DNA of 64,000 nucleotides from Lachnospiraceae bacterium UBA1712 (GCA_002317175.1 DCJA01000011.1:1-64000); one strand, 5' to 3'; positions 17,265 through 26,255 are shown, numbered from the stretch's first letter. Notes: generated by a model from the sequence alone, not told the origin. Numbers and translations are program-made.

Positions 17265-17342
17265 AAAATGCAAACTTTTTAGTAATCATTGTAGCAAATG
17301 CAAAGTATTTAATAATATAAGTGCATAAAATGCAAGGTTTTT
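17265..17342 (+). repeat. Three direct AAATGCAA repeats upstream of glgP
   Basis: AAAATGCAAACTTTTT (17265), AAATGCAAAGTATTTA (17296) and AAAATGCAAGGTTTTT (17327) share an AAATGCAA-N-N-T core at intervals of about 30 and 32 bases, close to three helical turns, in the 250-base gap between thrH and glgP. They look like operator sites, but the regulator is unknown. Confidence 0.45.
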
Positions 17343-17443
17343 CGGCAAAAAACGACTTAAAAATGCTCAAAGCTTATGTTATTATAGGGGATGGATTATA
17401 AATGGGCGTGTCATGCCTGCAGGTAAAGAAATAGGAGGATGTT

Positions 17444-19753
17444 ATGTCTTTACAAGCAACTTTAAAGAGAAATATTATTGAGGATCATATAGAAGACGAA
17501 TTAGTGTCAATTGCTGACAAGATGTTCGGCAAGAAGATTGGCGAATGTAGTGATAAGGAGATCTACTACTGTACACTTTATCTTACAAAGGCACTTTCCG
17601 AAGCTACAACACCAATTGCTGGAACCAAGAAGGTATATTATATCTCGATGGAATTCCTTATTGGTAAGCTTCTTTCAAACAATCTCATCAATCTGGGAAT
17701 GTATGACAAAGTAAAGGAAGTACTTGCAAAGTATGGTAAGGATATTAGTGTTATCGAAGAGTGCGAGCCAGAACCTTCATTGGGTAATGGTGGACTTGGA
17801 CGACTTGCAGCATGTTTTTTGGATTCACTTGCAACACTTAATCTTCCAGGTGATGGTATTGGTCTTAATTACCATTATGGTCTTTTTAAGCAGGAGTTTA
17901 AGAAGAGACTTCAGTGTGCTGAGCCTAATCCATGGATTGAGCATCCATCTTGGCTTAACAAGACAGACCTTATGTTTGATGTAAAGTTTGGTGACTGTAA
18001 GGTTAGATCTAGACTTTATGATATTGATGTTGTTGGATACGACGCAGGTGTTAACAAACTTCACCTTTTTGATGTTGAGAGCATTGATGAATCAATTGTA
18101 AAGAAGGGAATTGATTTTGATAAGGAAAAGATAGAGAAGAATCTTACTTTGTTCCTTTATCCAGATGATTCTGACGAAGCGGGTAACTTACTTAGAATTT
18201 ACCAGGAATACTTTATGGTAAGTAATGCGGCTCAGCTCATTTTATGGGAAATGCGTGAGAACCATGTTGATCTTAGAAAGTTAAATGAGCATGTAGCTAT
18301 CCAGATTAATGATACACATCCTTCAATGGTTATTCCTGAGTTAATCAGAATTCTTGTTGAGGAAAAAGCATTTGCCATGGATGAAGCTATTGATGTAGTT
18401 AGCAAGACATGTGCATACACCAATCATACTATTCTTGCAGAGGCTCTTGAGAAATGGCCACTTGCTTATCTTGAGAAGGTTGTTCCACAGCTCGTTCCTA
18501 TTATCAAAGAACTTGATAAGAAGGCAAAAGCAAAGTACAAGGATGCTAAGGTGGCTATCATTGATAAGGACAAGAGAGTACATATGGCTCATATGGATAT
18601 TCATTACGGATATTCAATCAATGGTGTTGCTGCTATTCATACAGAGATTTTAAAGAACTCAGAACTTAATCATTTTTATAAGATTTATCCTGAGAAGTTT
18701 AACAATAAGACCAATGGTATTACCTTCAGAAGATGGCTTATGAGCTGTAACAGAGAGCTTGATTCACTTATAACAGATACAATTGGTAAGGAATACAAGA
18801 AGGATGCTTCTAAGCTTGAGGATCTTATGGCATATGCTGATGACAAGGAATTCCTTGCAAAGGTAAGAGCTATCAAGGTTGATAAGAAGAAGGCTCTTGC
18901 TGAATATATTAAGGAGCGCGAAGGCGTTGAGATTAATCCGGAATCAATCTTTGATATTCAGATTAAGAGAATGCATGAGTACAAGCGTCAGCAGATGAAT
19001 GCTCTTTATATTATTCATAAATATCTTGAGATTAAGTCAGGTAAGAAGCCAGAGACTCCGGTTACATTTATCTTTGGTGCAAAAGCGGCTCCAGCTTATG
19101 TTATTGCACAGGATATCATTCACCTGATTCTATGTCTTCAGGAGATTATTAATAAGGATCCTGATGTAGCTCCATACATGAAGGTAGTTATGGTTGAGAA
19201 CTACAATGTAAGCTATGCTGAAAAGCTCATTCCTGCATGTGATATTTCAGAGCAGATTTCGCTTGCAAGTAAGGAGGCTTCAGGTACTGGTAATATGAAG
19301 TTCATGCTCAACGGTGCAGTTACACTTGGTACTGATGATGGTGCCAATGTTGAGATTCATGAGCTTGTTGGTGATGACAATATCTATATCTTTGGTGAGA
19401 AGTCAGACGTGGTAATTGAGCATTACGCAAAGGCTGACTATGTATCGAAGGATTATTATAAGAACAGCAAGGTTATCAAGGAAGCAGTTGACTTTATCGT
19501 AAGCAAGGAAGTTAAGAAGGTTGGAAGTAAGGAACACCTTGAAAGACTTTACAATGAACTCCTTAACAAAGACTGGTTCATGACTCTGCTTGATCTTGAG
19601 GATTACATCAAGGTTAAGGATCAGATTCTTGCTGATTACAGCAATACAGACAAGTGGAACAGAATGATGCTTGTTAATATTGCTAAGGCAGGTTTCTTCT
19701 CATCAGACAGAACTATCGCACAGTACAATGATGATATCTGGAAACTGTCATAA
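17444..19753 (+). CDS. glgP: Glycogen/maltodextrin phosphorylase
   Basis: The 769-residue protein is a full GT35 phosphorylase releasing glucose-1-phosphate from alpha-1,4-glucans with phosphate. Visible family segments are YYISMEFLIGKLLSNNL, EPEPSLGNGGLGRLAACFLDS, the NDTHPSM and TNHTI motifs, the RMHEYKRQ region, and the PLP site EASGTGNMKFMLNG with Lys near 619. There is no N-terminal regulatory extension. AGGAGG precedes the ATG. A terminator separates it from malQ, its usual metabolic partner, and the upstream repeats may control it. Cytoplasmic. Confidence 0.95.
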   Translation: MSLQATLKRNIIEDHIEDELVSIADKMFGKKIGECSDKEIYYCTLYLTKALSEATTPIAGTKKVYYISMEFLIGKLLSNNLINLGMYDKVKEVLAKYGKDISVIEECEPEPSLGNGGLGRLAACFLDSLATLNLPGDGIGLNYHYGLFKQEFKKRLQCAEPNPWIEHPSWLNKTDLMFDVKFGDCKVRSRLYDIDVVGYDAGVNKLHLFDVESIDESIVKKGIDFDKEKIEKNLTLFLYPDDSDEAGNLLRIYQEYFMVSNAAQLILWEMRENHVDLRKLNEHVAIQINDTHPSMVIPELIRILVEEKAFAMDEAIDVVSKTCAYTNHTILAEALEKWPLAYLEKVVPQLVPIIKELDKKAKAKYKDAKVAIIDKDKRVHMAHMDIHYGYSINGVAAIHTEILKNSELNHFYKIYPEKFNNKTNGITFRRWLMSCNRELDSLITDTIGKEYKKDASKLEDLMAYADDKEFLAKVRAIKVDKKKALAEYIKEREGVEINPESIFDIQIKRMHEYKRQQMNALYIIHKYLEIKSGKKPETPVTFIFGAKAAPAYVIAQDIIHLILCLQEIINKDPDVAPYMKVVMVENYNVSYAEKLIPACDISEQISLASKEASGTGNMKFMLNGAVTLGTDDGANVEIHELVGDDNIYIFGEKSDVVIEHYAKADYVSKDYYKNSKVIKEAVDFIVSKEVKKVGSKEHLERLYNELLNKDWFMTLLDLEDYIKVKDQILADYSNTDKWNRMMLVNIAKAGFFSSDRTIAQYNDDIWKLS

Positions 19754-19799
19754 GGAAATCTTTTAAAAAGAGGTTTTAACTGGGTTTATGGGAATTGAT

Positions 19800-19836
19800 A
19801 GTTTGGTGGCTCAAAAAGCCGCCAAACTGTTTTTTA
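19800..19836 (+). terminator. Rho-independent terminator between glgP and malQ
   Basis: A 12-bp stem (AGTTTGGTGGCT with AGCCGCCAAACT, one G-U) and 5-base loop are followed by GTTTTTT. Only 30 bases separate it from malQ, so partial read-through is possible. Confidence 0.88.
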
Positions 19837-19866
19837 CAGTTACGTATTTAAAGCAGAGGAAAACAC

Positions 19867-21345
19867 ATGCGCAGAAGTGGTATTTTATTAGCAATTTCAA
19901 GCTTGCCAAGTAAGTATGGCATTGGAACATTTAGTAAGGAAGCATATGAGTTTGTGGATTTTTTGAAAAAGTCAGGTCAGTCATTGTGGCAGATTCTTCC
20001 CTTGGGACCAACTGGATATGGTGATTCACCTTATCAGTCTTTTTCAACTTTTGCAGGCAATCCTTATTACATTGATCTGGAAGAGTTTATCGCCAATGGC
20101 TGGCTTACTAAGAAAGAGTGCGAGAAATATAATTACGGACATATCAATTTTGTTGAATACAGTGTTATATTTGATGCCAAATTCACTCTGCTAAAGAAGG
20201 CCTTCGATAATAGTGATATCAGTAGCAACAAAGCATTTGCAAGCTTCAAGAAAGATAATGCAGAATGGCTGGATGATTATGCTCTGTATATGGCAGTAAA
20301 GTATAGTCTTGAAGGTGTAAGCTGGACAGAGTGGCCAGAGGATATCAAGTTAAGAAAAGATAAAGCAATTAAAAAGTATAAGAAGGAACTGGCAAAGGAA
20401 ATCGAGTTTTACTGTTTCCTTCAGTACTATTTCTATAAGCAGTGGACAGCACTTAAGGCTTATGCCAATGATAATGGGATACAGATTGTTGGGGATATTC
20501 CTATATATGTTGCCATGGACAGTGCTGATACCTGGTCGCATCCTGAATTGTTTGATCTGGATGAGAACTGCAATCCTGTTAAGGTTGCAGGATGCCCACC
20601 TGACGCATTTACTGCACTTGGACAGCTTTGGGGCAATCCACTATACAAATGGGAATATCATAAGGCCACTGGCTATGAGTGGTGGATGAACAGACTTGCC
20701 CATACATTTAAATTGTATGATGTGGTAAGAATCGATCATTTCAGAGGCTTTGATGAATACTATGCGATTCCATATGGCAGAAAGGATGCAGTAATTGGAG
20801 AGTGGCTTCCAGGTCCTGGACTTGATCTGTTTGCATGCATGAAGGCTAAGCTTGGCAAGAAGCAGGTTATTGCAGAAGATCTTGGATTCTTAACAGATTC
20901 TGTAATAAAGATGGTTAAGAAGTCTGGATTCCCAGGAATGAAGGTACTTCAGTTCGCATTTGATTCAAGAGAAGAAAGTGATTATCTTCCACACAATTAT
21001 GATAAGAACTGTGTAGTATATACAGGAACACATGATAACGATACTACAAGACACTGGTATGATACTTTGGCACGTGGCGACAAGTCATTTGCAAGAAGAT
21101 ATCTCAACATCAAGACTCCTAGAGAAGCAGTCGACAAGCTGATTCGTGCAGGTCTTGGAAGTGTAGCGGATACATGTATAGTACCAATGCAGGATTATCT
21201 TGAACTTGGAGGCGAAGCCAGAATGAATTTCCCATCTACTATGGGAACAAACTGGAAATGGCGTCTTAGCAAGGATATGCTTACAGATGATCAGGCAGAA
21301 CGCATATATAAGCTTTGCCGTCTCTATGGAAGAGTTAAGAGATAA
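19867..21345 (+). CDS. malQ: 4-alpha-glucanotransferase (amylomaltase, GH77)
   Basis: The 492-residue enzyme disproportionates maltodextrins into longer chains plus glucose. The three GH77 catalytic residues are visible: nucleophile Asp 290 in VRIDHFRGF, acid/base Glu 337 in IAEDLGFLT, and Asp 390 in GTHDNDTTR. The N terminus (LPSKYGIGTFSKEAYEF, ILPLGPTGYGDSPYQ) is typical of the bacterial enzyme. It supplies glgP with longer substrates. GAGG lies ahead of the ATG. No terminator is seen before the next gene, 67 bases on. Confidence 0.95.
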   Translation: MRRSGILLAISSLPSKYGIGTFSKEAYEFVDFLKKSGQSLWQILPLGPTGYGDSPYQSFSTFAGNPYYIDLEEFIANGWLTKKECEKYNYGHINFVEYSVIFDAKFTLLKKAFDNSDISSNKAFASFKKDNAEWLDDYALYMAVKYSLEGVSWTEWPEDIKLRKDKAIKKYKKELAKEIEFYCFLQYYFYKQWTALKAYANDNGIQIVGDIPIYVAMDSADTWSHPELFDLDENCNPVKVAGCPPDAFTALGQLWGNPLYKWEYHKATGYEWWMNRLAHTFKLYDVVRIDHFRGFDEYYAIPYGRKDAVIGEWLPGPGLDLFACMKAKLGKKQVIAEDLGFLTDSVIKMVKKSGFPGMKVLQFAFDSREESDYLPHNYDKNCVVYTGTHDNDTTRHWYDTLARGDKSFARRYLNIKTPREAVDKLIRAGLGSVADTCIVPMQDYLELGGEARMNFPSTMGTNWKWRLSKDMLTDDQAERIYKLCRLYGRVKR

Positions 21346-21412
21346 TTGTGGTCATAGTATGGCTTGTAAATATCAGGTTTGAAAATATCATTGAGGAATT
21401 TGTGAGGGGAAT

Positions 21413-22630
21413 ATGAAGGAATTAGAAAAGCGGTATAGAAAGAAAAATGCGATAGGTGCATTGGTTTGTTTCCTTATTGGACTGGTGATATCGCTAATCT
21501 GTTTTAAGGATTATCTTCCTATAGGAGAACTTCAGAACCTTGACTATGCTCAGCCGGGAGAGGTTAGAGAGGGCAGAGGTGAGATAACTGTATATGATGT
21601 ATACGATTATTACAGCTATTGGACAGATAAATATGGCAAGGAAGTAACCAGAGATTATTTTGTAGCCATGGGTGATGGTGAATACGCTGTCTACATAGGG
21701 TGTGAGCTTAGTGGTAGAAAAAATAACAAGGCTTACGAAATTATGGAAGCGCTATGGAATACAGAATATGAAGATATTGATTATGAGTCAATAGGATACT
21801 TTAGAGTAAAGGGTAAGATTAAAGCCATTGAAGGCGAGGATCTTAAATATTACAATGACTATCTTTCGGACATAGCACAAGCTTATGACATGTCTATAGA
21901 AGAGGTAAATGAGTACTTTATTCCATATGTGCTTGTAGCAGCACAGGTGGGCGATGGTGATACATATGCTTACGTATTTGCCATTCTTGGAATTGGTCTT
22001 CTTGGATGTAGTATAGGTATGCTTATATGTGCCCTGTTTGGAAATCCACTTAAGGATATCAAGAATTATTGTAAGAAAACCAGCAATGAAGAACTGACTC
22101 TTGCCAGAATAGAGAGATTTTATGCTACTACTCCTGAAAGATATGGTGTAGTGGTTAATGATGAATATTTCCTGTATACAGGTGGATCAAAACCTGTTTT
22201 CTGCGATAGCAAAGATGTACTCTGGTTCTATCAGTACGTGGTTACCAGAAAGACAAATTTTGTAACAGTGGGCAAGGATTATTATGTGAAGTTTAGACTT
22301 GCTAATGGCAAAGAGTGCCAGGTGGCAACAAAGCAGGAGCAGGTCAGCAGCCTTTTGAATTATTTTATGGGTGTTCTTCCTGATGCGATTGTAGGATATA
22401 GCGATGCTCTTGACCGTATGTACAGGAGCAACAGAGCGCAGATGATTGCCGAGGTTGAAAGAAAGCATGACGCCCGCAATGGTAATGCATGTATGCATGA
22501 GGATAATGAGTCATATCAGCAGGCAAATGCTGATAATTATAATGAACCAGCAGACTTTGAATATAATGAAGCATTTAAACAGATGATGGATGATAATAAT
22601 AATTCAGATGATTATAGTTCCAGAGTGTAA
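21413..22630 (+). CDS. Unknown two-TM membrane protein
   Basis: The 405-residue protein has a membrane segment near residues 17-33 and another near 185-210, enclosing an acidic, Tyr-rich extracytoplasmic domain of about 150 residues. The C-terminal half (about 225-405) is cytoplasmic, with a PH-like beta-rich stretch (YGVVVNDEYFLYTGG) and a low-complexity Asn/Asp tail. I recognise no family with certainty. GAGGGGA lies ahead of the ATG. It follows malQ and is closed by a terminator. Confidence 0.75.
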   Translation: MKELEKRYRKKNAIGALVCFLIGLVISLICFKDYLPIGELQNLDYAQPGEVREGRGEITVYDVYDYYSYWTDKYGKEVTRDYFVAMGDGEYAVYIGCELSGRKNNKAYEIMEALWNTEYEDIDYESIGYFRVKGKIKAIEGEDLKYYNDYLSDIAQAYDMSIEEVNEYFIPYVLVAAQVGDGDTYAYVFAILGIGLLGCSIGMLICALFGNPLKDIKNYCKKTSNEELTLARIERFYATTPERYGVVVNDEYFLYTGGSKPVFCDSKDVLWFYQYVVTRKTNFVTVGKDYYVKFRLANGKECQVATKQEQVSSLLNYFMGVLPDAIVGYSDALDRMYRSNRAQMIAEVERKHDARNGNACMHEDNESYQQANADNYNEPADFEYNEAFKQMMDDNNNSDDYSSRV

Positions 22631-22650
22631 TTGAAAAATGTGATAAATGC

Positions 22651-22685
22651 AAGAAGCATCACCTAATAGTGATGCTTCTTTTTTT
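22651..22685 (+). terminator. Rho-independent terminator
   Basis: A perfect 12-bp stem (AAGAAGCATCAC with GTGATGCTTCTT) and 6-base loop run into seven T. Confidence 0.92.
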
Positions 22686-22722
22686 AATCATTTCATGTTG
22701 TTATGATAGTGCGAATTATTAA

Positions 22723-23154
22723 TCAAATCATATTGCTGTTATGGTACTGGGGATTCTGGGTTACATCCTCGCCAAACCATGATGGTGGAACAAATGCGTT
22801 GGCTTCCTCAACAGATGGGAACTCAACTTCAGCCATAATAAGAGGAGCATGTGCACCCTCGAATACATCCAACTCTATAGTGTAAGGATCCAGAGGAATA
22901 AGATATCTGGTCTTTTGAATAATCTTTCCGTCTGATTTGCTGACCAGATGCTCAAAGGCTTCTTTAGTAAGGGGGAGATTGGCTTCTTCACGAGCCAGCA
23001 TGCCCTTACCTTTATATGTAAGATAGTATCTGTTGCCATCTTCTCTTACTCGAACTACAGGGTTGGTGCAAAGATAACCCTGCGTGATGTGGTTGCTATC
23101 ATACTGAGTGAGATCAGGTAATTCTTTGATTAAGAATTTTCTTTCAATTTCCAT
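22723..23154 (-). CDS. CYTH domain (triphosphate tunnel) protein
   Basis: The 143-residue protein starts MEIERKFLI, the ExExK signature of CYTH/triphosphate-tunnel metalloenzymes. Further charged strands follow (VRVREDGNRYYLTYKG, TRYLIPL, TIELDVFEG, MAEVEFPS), as expected of a closed barrel binding a triphosphate with metal. Family members hydrolyse tripolyphosphate or nucleoside triphosphates; the substrate here is unknown. The ATG at 23154 has AGGAG upstream; a longer in-frame start at 23202 has no site. Confidence 0.87.
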   Translation of the reverse strand: MEIERKFLIKELPDLTQYDSNHITQGYLCTNPVVRVREDGNRYYLTYKGKGMLAREEANLPLTKEAFEHLVSKSDGKIIQKTRYLIPLDPYTIELDVFEGAHAPLIMAEVEFPSVEEANAFVPPSWFGEDVTQNPQYHNSNMI

Positions 23155-23204
23155 ATAATTCTCCTGAATGTGATTATGGTTCGAAAACATTATTCTATAC
23201 AAAG

Positions 23205-23234
23205 ATTATAATATGAGAGAAACAATTGCAACAA
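23205..23234 (-). promoter_or_regulatory. Putative promoter of the CYTH gene
   Basis: On the minus strand TTGTTG (23229-23234) and TATAAT (23205-23210) are 18 bases apart, about 50 bases before the start codon. Confidence 0.5.
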
Positions 23235-23340
23235 ATGCATACAAAAACTGCATCTTGTCATACGAAGCTGCATCAGGCTTAGCAATTGAAATTCACGGGT
23301 TACCAGCATGAGTTGCATATGACAGTCTGTCACTTTTTAA
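23235..23340. other. Rest of the non-coding gap between the CYTH gene and the membrane/XRE module
   Basis: The 338-base gap 23155-23492 holds the divergent promoters and inverted repeats described separately. In this remaining stretch I see no convincing gene, RNA or terminator. Confidence 0.4.
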
Positions 23341-23410
23341 ATACTTTAAGTAAAAAATATAAAATATATTGTAAAGTATAGTTGACACAATGTAATATGA
23401 GTGATATATT
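23341..23410 (+). promoter_or_regulatory. Consensus promoter with upstream inverted repeat, membrane/XRE module
   Basis: TTGACA (23382-23387) and TATATT (23405-23410) are exactly 17 bases apart, the best sigma-A promoter in the window. Immediately upstream, ATACTTTA (23341-23348) and TAAAGTAT (23372-23379) form an inverted repeat that could bind a dimeric regulator such as the XRE protein encoded at 24321. Confidence 0.75.
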
Positions 23411-23421
23411 AACATCAAGAG

Positions 23422-23473
23422 GTGCGACAAACACCAAAAGAAAACAAACACATTAATTACAAAACAGTCGCAC
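23422..23473 (+). promoter_or_regulatory. Inverted repeat in the 5' leader of the membrane/XRE module
   Basis: GTGCGAC (23422-23428) and GTCGCAC (23467-23473) are perfect complements closing a 38-base A-rich loop. The second arm abuts the ribosome site GGGGAAAGGG. It may influence translation of the first gene. Confidence 0.4.
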
Positions 23474-23492
23474 GGGGAAAGGGAATAATGAT

Positions 23493-23720
23493 ATGAGATG
23501 TAACAAAAATTCAGCAGAGGCAAGATACAGAATCAGTAGAAACCTGATAGTGCTTATACTTATCTGTATAGCAATCTTTGCAGCAATCACAACTAAGGAT
23601 TTGGTGACCAACTCACCGATTAGCTCATCGACACCGTCATTTATAGCTTCAGCAACTTGCGTATTGTGTCTTAACATTATGAACATGAGAAAAGCTAAAG
23701 AAGAGATGGAAGAAGAGTAA
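23493..23720 (+). CDS. Small membrane protein of a membrane/XRE module
   Basis: The 75-residue protein has two hydrophobic segments (about 18-35 and 45-62), a basic N terminus and an acidic C terminus (KAKEEMEEE). I recognise no family. The ATG follows GGAAAGGGAA. It is the first gene behind the consensus promoter and lies upstream of a larger membrane protein and an XRE regulator on the same strand, which makes it likely a real gene of that operon. Confidence 0.7.
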   Translation: MRCNKNSAEARYRISRNLIVLILICIAIFAAITTKDLVTNSPISSSTPSFIASATCVLCLNIMNMRKAKEEMEEE

Positions 23721-23795
23721 AGAAAAAGAGTAAAGCGAAGCAGAGTCGCAGAGATATTAACATAGGTAAATGGTCTTAACAAGGAGGATTTAGAA

Positions 23796-24317
23796 ATGGT
23801 TTTTGCGTGTACTTTTATTGGAGTTTTAGTAGGATTATTAATAGCAGTTGTAATAGTAAAGGCATACAACACAGACAATAAGTTCAAAAGTGATTATGAT
23901 GAGAGACAGGAAGCAATCAGAGGAAGAGGTTACAAATACGCATCTTATACAGCGTGGGCATTACTTGGCTTAGTAGCCTGCTTAAGCATTGGAGAAGTTG
24001 ATATTCATATGGATAATGCGGTGCTTGCATTTGCAATACTTGCAATATCACTTCTTGTACAGACAATACATGCAGTTATGAATGATGCTTACTTTGGAAG
24101 CAATAATGACAGAAGAAAATACATTGTATTCTTTATAGTGATTGCAGTAATCAATTTGGCAGGTTTTGCAGTAAGATGTACCAAAGGAGATTTGATTGTT
24201 GATGGAACTGTAACCTGGGGAGCAATCAATGGAATATGTGGATTGATTTTTGTTATTCTTGGTATAGCACTTGGTATAAAGAATGTTATTAGCAAGAGAG
24301 AAGAGGAGGAAGAGTAG
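23796..24317 (+). CDS. Four-TM membrane protein (DUF2178-like) of the module
   Basis: The 173-residue protein has four to five membrane segments, a conserved-looking cytoplasmic YDERQEAIRGRGYKYA loop after the first, and an acidic C terminus. The DERQ loop resembles a group of small Firmicute/archaeal membrane proteins (DUF2178-like) often encoded beside XRE regulators; the family name is tentative. AAGGAGG precedes the ATG. The stop lies 3 bases before the regulator's start. Confidence 0.75.
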   Translation: MVFACTFIGVLVGLLIAVVIVKAYNTDNKFKSDYDERQEAIRGRGYKYASYTAWALLGLVACLSIGEVDIHMDNAVLAFAILAISLLVQTIHAVMNDAYFGSNNDRRKYIVFFIVIAVINLAGFAVRCTKGDLIVDGTVTWGAINGICGLIFVILGIALGIKNVISKREEEEE

Positions 24318-24320
24318 CCT

Positions 24321-24521
24321 ATGAAGAATCTGAAGCTTAAAGCAGCAAGAGCGGGGCTGGATTTATCACAGGCCGATCTTGCGCAAAAGGTGGGAGTGTC
24401 CAGACAGACAATCAACTCGATTGAAAAGGGAGATTATAATCCGACAATCAATTTGTGTATAAGCATTTGCAAGGTTTTGGGGAAGACTTTGGATGAGTTA
24501 TTCTGGATTGAGGAAGAATAG
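24321..24521 (+). CDS. Small XRE-family HTH regulator
   Basis: The 66-residue protein is a bare Cro/CI-type helix-turn-helix (SQADLAQKVGVSRQTINSIEKGDYNP; shown in part as LAQKVGVSRQTINSIE) with the short C-terminal extension LGKTLDELFWIEEE, as in YozG-like regulators. These are typically co-encoded with membrane proteins of the preceding kind and control their own operon. GGAGGAAGAG precedes the start. The inverted repeat at 23341-23379 is a candidate operator. Confidence 0.9.
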   Translation: MKNLKLKAARAGLDLSQADLAQKVGVSRQTINSIEKGDYNPTINLCISICKVLGKTLDELFWIEEE

Positions 24522-24570
24522 GGAAAAGGCGCCTGGTTAATAAAGGTGGAGTATATATTAAATAAGTATA

Positions 24571-24600
24571 AAAGGAGTGGTCGTAAGATTGCTCTTTTTT
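24571..24600 (+). terminator. Terminator-like hairpin after the XRE regulator
   Basis: A 12-bp stem containing four G-U pairs (AAAGGAGTGGTC with GATTGCTCTTTT) and a GTAA loop run into T residues. The G-U content makes it weaker than the others. Confidence 0.6.
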
Positions 24601-24676
24601 GCTGTGCAATGATATAATCTCTTTTGTAACGCATGTGGTGATAGAGATATCACAATTTGGAGCGTTGAGGATATAT

Positions 24677-25585
24677 ATGAGTGGAGAATTGTTAAAGAAT
24701 ATTGATACCGAGTTGGAAGGCGAGGTGTCAAAGGAGCCTGTTGAAAGGAACAGAAAAAGTGTAATTCAGACAAACTGCCCTCAGTGGCTCTTGAACAGAG
24801 ATGACAGTACTGAATATGGAAAAGTGGAACTGATAAGCTACTATTCAAATACAACAGGGTCAGACAGGAAAGCGAATGTACTTTTTCCTGCAAACTATGA
24901 CATAGAAAAGAAATATCCGGTTTTATATTTTTTGCATGGAATATTTGGCGATGAGAACAGCATGATACATGATCCGAACAATAAATTGGACACCATCATT
25001 GGTAATCTTATTGCTGAAAAAGAAATCAAGGAAGCTATTATAGTATTCCCTAATATGTTTGCCGCAGACAATCCTGATATACAGCCAGGATTTAGTCCCG
25101 AGCAGGTAAAACCGTATGATAACTTTATCAATGATCTGGTAGATGATCTTGTGCCATTTATTGAGAAAACTTACCCCGTGCTTACAGGAAGAGATAACAG
25201 AGCGGTTATTGGATTCTCTATGGGTGGAAGGGAGACAATCTATATAGGACTTATGAGATCAGACATGTTCGGCTCATTTGCTGCAATTGCACCTGCTCCG
25301 GGTCTTGTTCCAAATCGGGATATGATGATGGTCCATGAAGGACAGTTTGATTCAGAGTCTGAGATGAATCTAAAGCATACAGACAGTATACCTGAACTGT
25401 TCATGATATGTTGTGGCGATATTGATGAGGTTGTGGGTCAGTTTCCAGCAAGCTATCACAGAATACTTGACGGCAATAAGGTTGAGCACCTATGGTACGA
25501 AGTGCCAGGAGCAAATCATGACTCATTTGCAATAAGAAGTGGATTCTATAATTTCCTTATAAGATGGGAAGCAATTAATAACTAG
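24677..25585 (+). CDS. Intracellular CE1-like esterase (alpha/beta hydrolase)
   Basis: The 302-residue protein is an esterase-D/feruloyl-esterase-type hydrolase: YPVLYFLHGIFGDENS oxyanion region, nucleophile Ser 181 in GFSMGGRE, acidic residue region CCGDIDEV, and catalytic His in GANHDSF. No signal peptide is present, so it would deacylate imported oligosaccharides, for example feruloyl- or acetyl-xylo-oligosaccharides; the acyl group is not determined. The ATG at 24677 has GAGG upstream; an in-frame start at 24599 lies inside the preceding terminator. Confidence 0.82.
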   Translation: MSGELLKNIDTELEGEVSKEPVERNRKSVIQTNCPQWLLNRDDSTEYGKVELISYYSNTTGSDRKANVLFPANYDIEKKYPVLYFLHGIFGDENSMIHDPNNKLDTIIGNLIAEKEIKEAIIVFPNMFAADNPDIQPGFSPEQVKPYDNFINDLVDDLVPFIEKTYPVLTGRDNRAVIGFSMGGRETIYIGLMRSDMFGSFAAIAPAPGLVPNRDMMMVHEGQFDSESEMNLKHTDSIPELFMICCGDIDEVVGQFPASYHRILDGNKVEHLWYEVPGANHDSFAIRSGFYNFLIRWEAINN

Positions 25586-25629
25586 GTTTACATAACTGTA
25601 AAATTCGTGAGTAATATAGGTTTACATAA
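25585..25629 (+). repeat. Two GGTTTACATAA motifs
   Basis: Copies at 25585-25595 (overlapping the esterase stop) and 25619-25629 are 34 bases apart in the gap before the DJ-1 gene. The same 10-11-mer recurs in other gaps of the window. Confidence 0.4.
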
Positions 25630-25642
25630 TAAAGGAGGCGTT

Positions 25643-26194
25643 ATGGCAAAGGTAGCATTACTATTTTCAACAGGAACAGAAGAGTGCGAAGCACTCAATG
25701 TGGTAGATATATTAAGAAGAGCAGGTATGGAAGTAAGCATTATTTCTATTAGTGGTGATAGAAAAGTGACAGGTTCACATGATATCACAATTATTGCTGA
25801 TGAGCTTATTGAGGAACACAGCTTTGAAGAAGATGATGTTCTGGTGATTCCAGGTGGAATGCCAGGGACAAATATTATAGAAGCGAATGAACTGGCACAG
25901 AAGGCAATTAAGACGGTAAGTGATAAGGGCAAATTCGTATGTGCCATTTGTGCAGCACCTAAAGTTCTTGGTCATGGAGCTTATCTTGTAGGAAGAAATG
26001 CATGTATCTATCCAGGTATGGATGATGAACTTACAGGAGCCAAGGTTAATCATGAGGAAGTTAATGTAGATGGAAAGTTTATAACCAGCAGAGGCCTTGG
26101 AACAGCTATTCCATTTGCGCTTACTATTATTGAACAGCTTCAGGGTAAAGAAGCAGCTGATAACATGGCGGCAAAGATTGTATTCAGACAGTAA
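25643..26194 (+). CDS. DJ-1/PfpI family protein
   Basis: The 183-residue protein has the DJ-1/YajL features: MAKVALLFSTGTEECEAL with the conserved Glu, VIPGGMPGT, and the nucleophilic Cys 103 in CAICAAPKVLG, with a His-containing C-terminal region. Family members act as redox-responsive chaperones or as glyoxalase/deglycase enzymes; which applies is uncertain. AAAGGAGG marks the ATG at 25643 over a GTG at 25607. Confidence 0.88.
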   Translation: MAKVALLFSTGTEECEALNVVDILRRAGMEVSIISISGDRKVTGSHDITIIADELIEEHSFEEDDVLVIPGGMPGTNIIEANELAQKAIKTVSDKGKFVCAICAAPKVLGHGAYLVGRNACIYPGMDDELTGAKVNHEEVNVDGKFITSRGLGTAIPFALTIIEQLQGKEAADNMAAKIVFRQ

Positions 26195-26226
26195 TAATCA
26201 GCAGATATTAGAGCTGAAAACTGTGG

Positions 26227-26255
26227 TGGATTTTTAATATTTGTTGTGCTATAAT
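26227..26255 (+). promoter_or_regulatory. Extended -10 promoter of tig-clpP-clpX
   Basis: TGC-TATAAT (hexamer 26250-26255) is an extended -10 element about 60 bases before tig. The -35 position (TGGATT) is poor, as is usual with extended -10 promoters. Confidence 0.6.

Noticed and set aside
17265..17342. Short CRISPR-like array before glgP
   Set aside because: Only three imperfect 16-base repeats with about 15-base gaps, far too short for a CRISPR array, and no cas genes are present.
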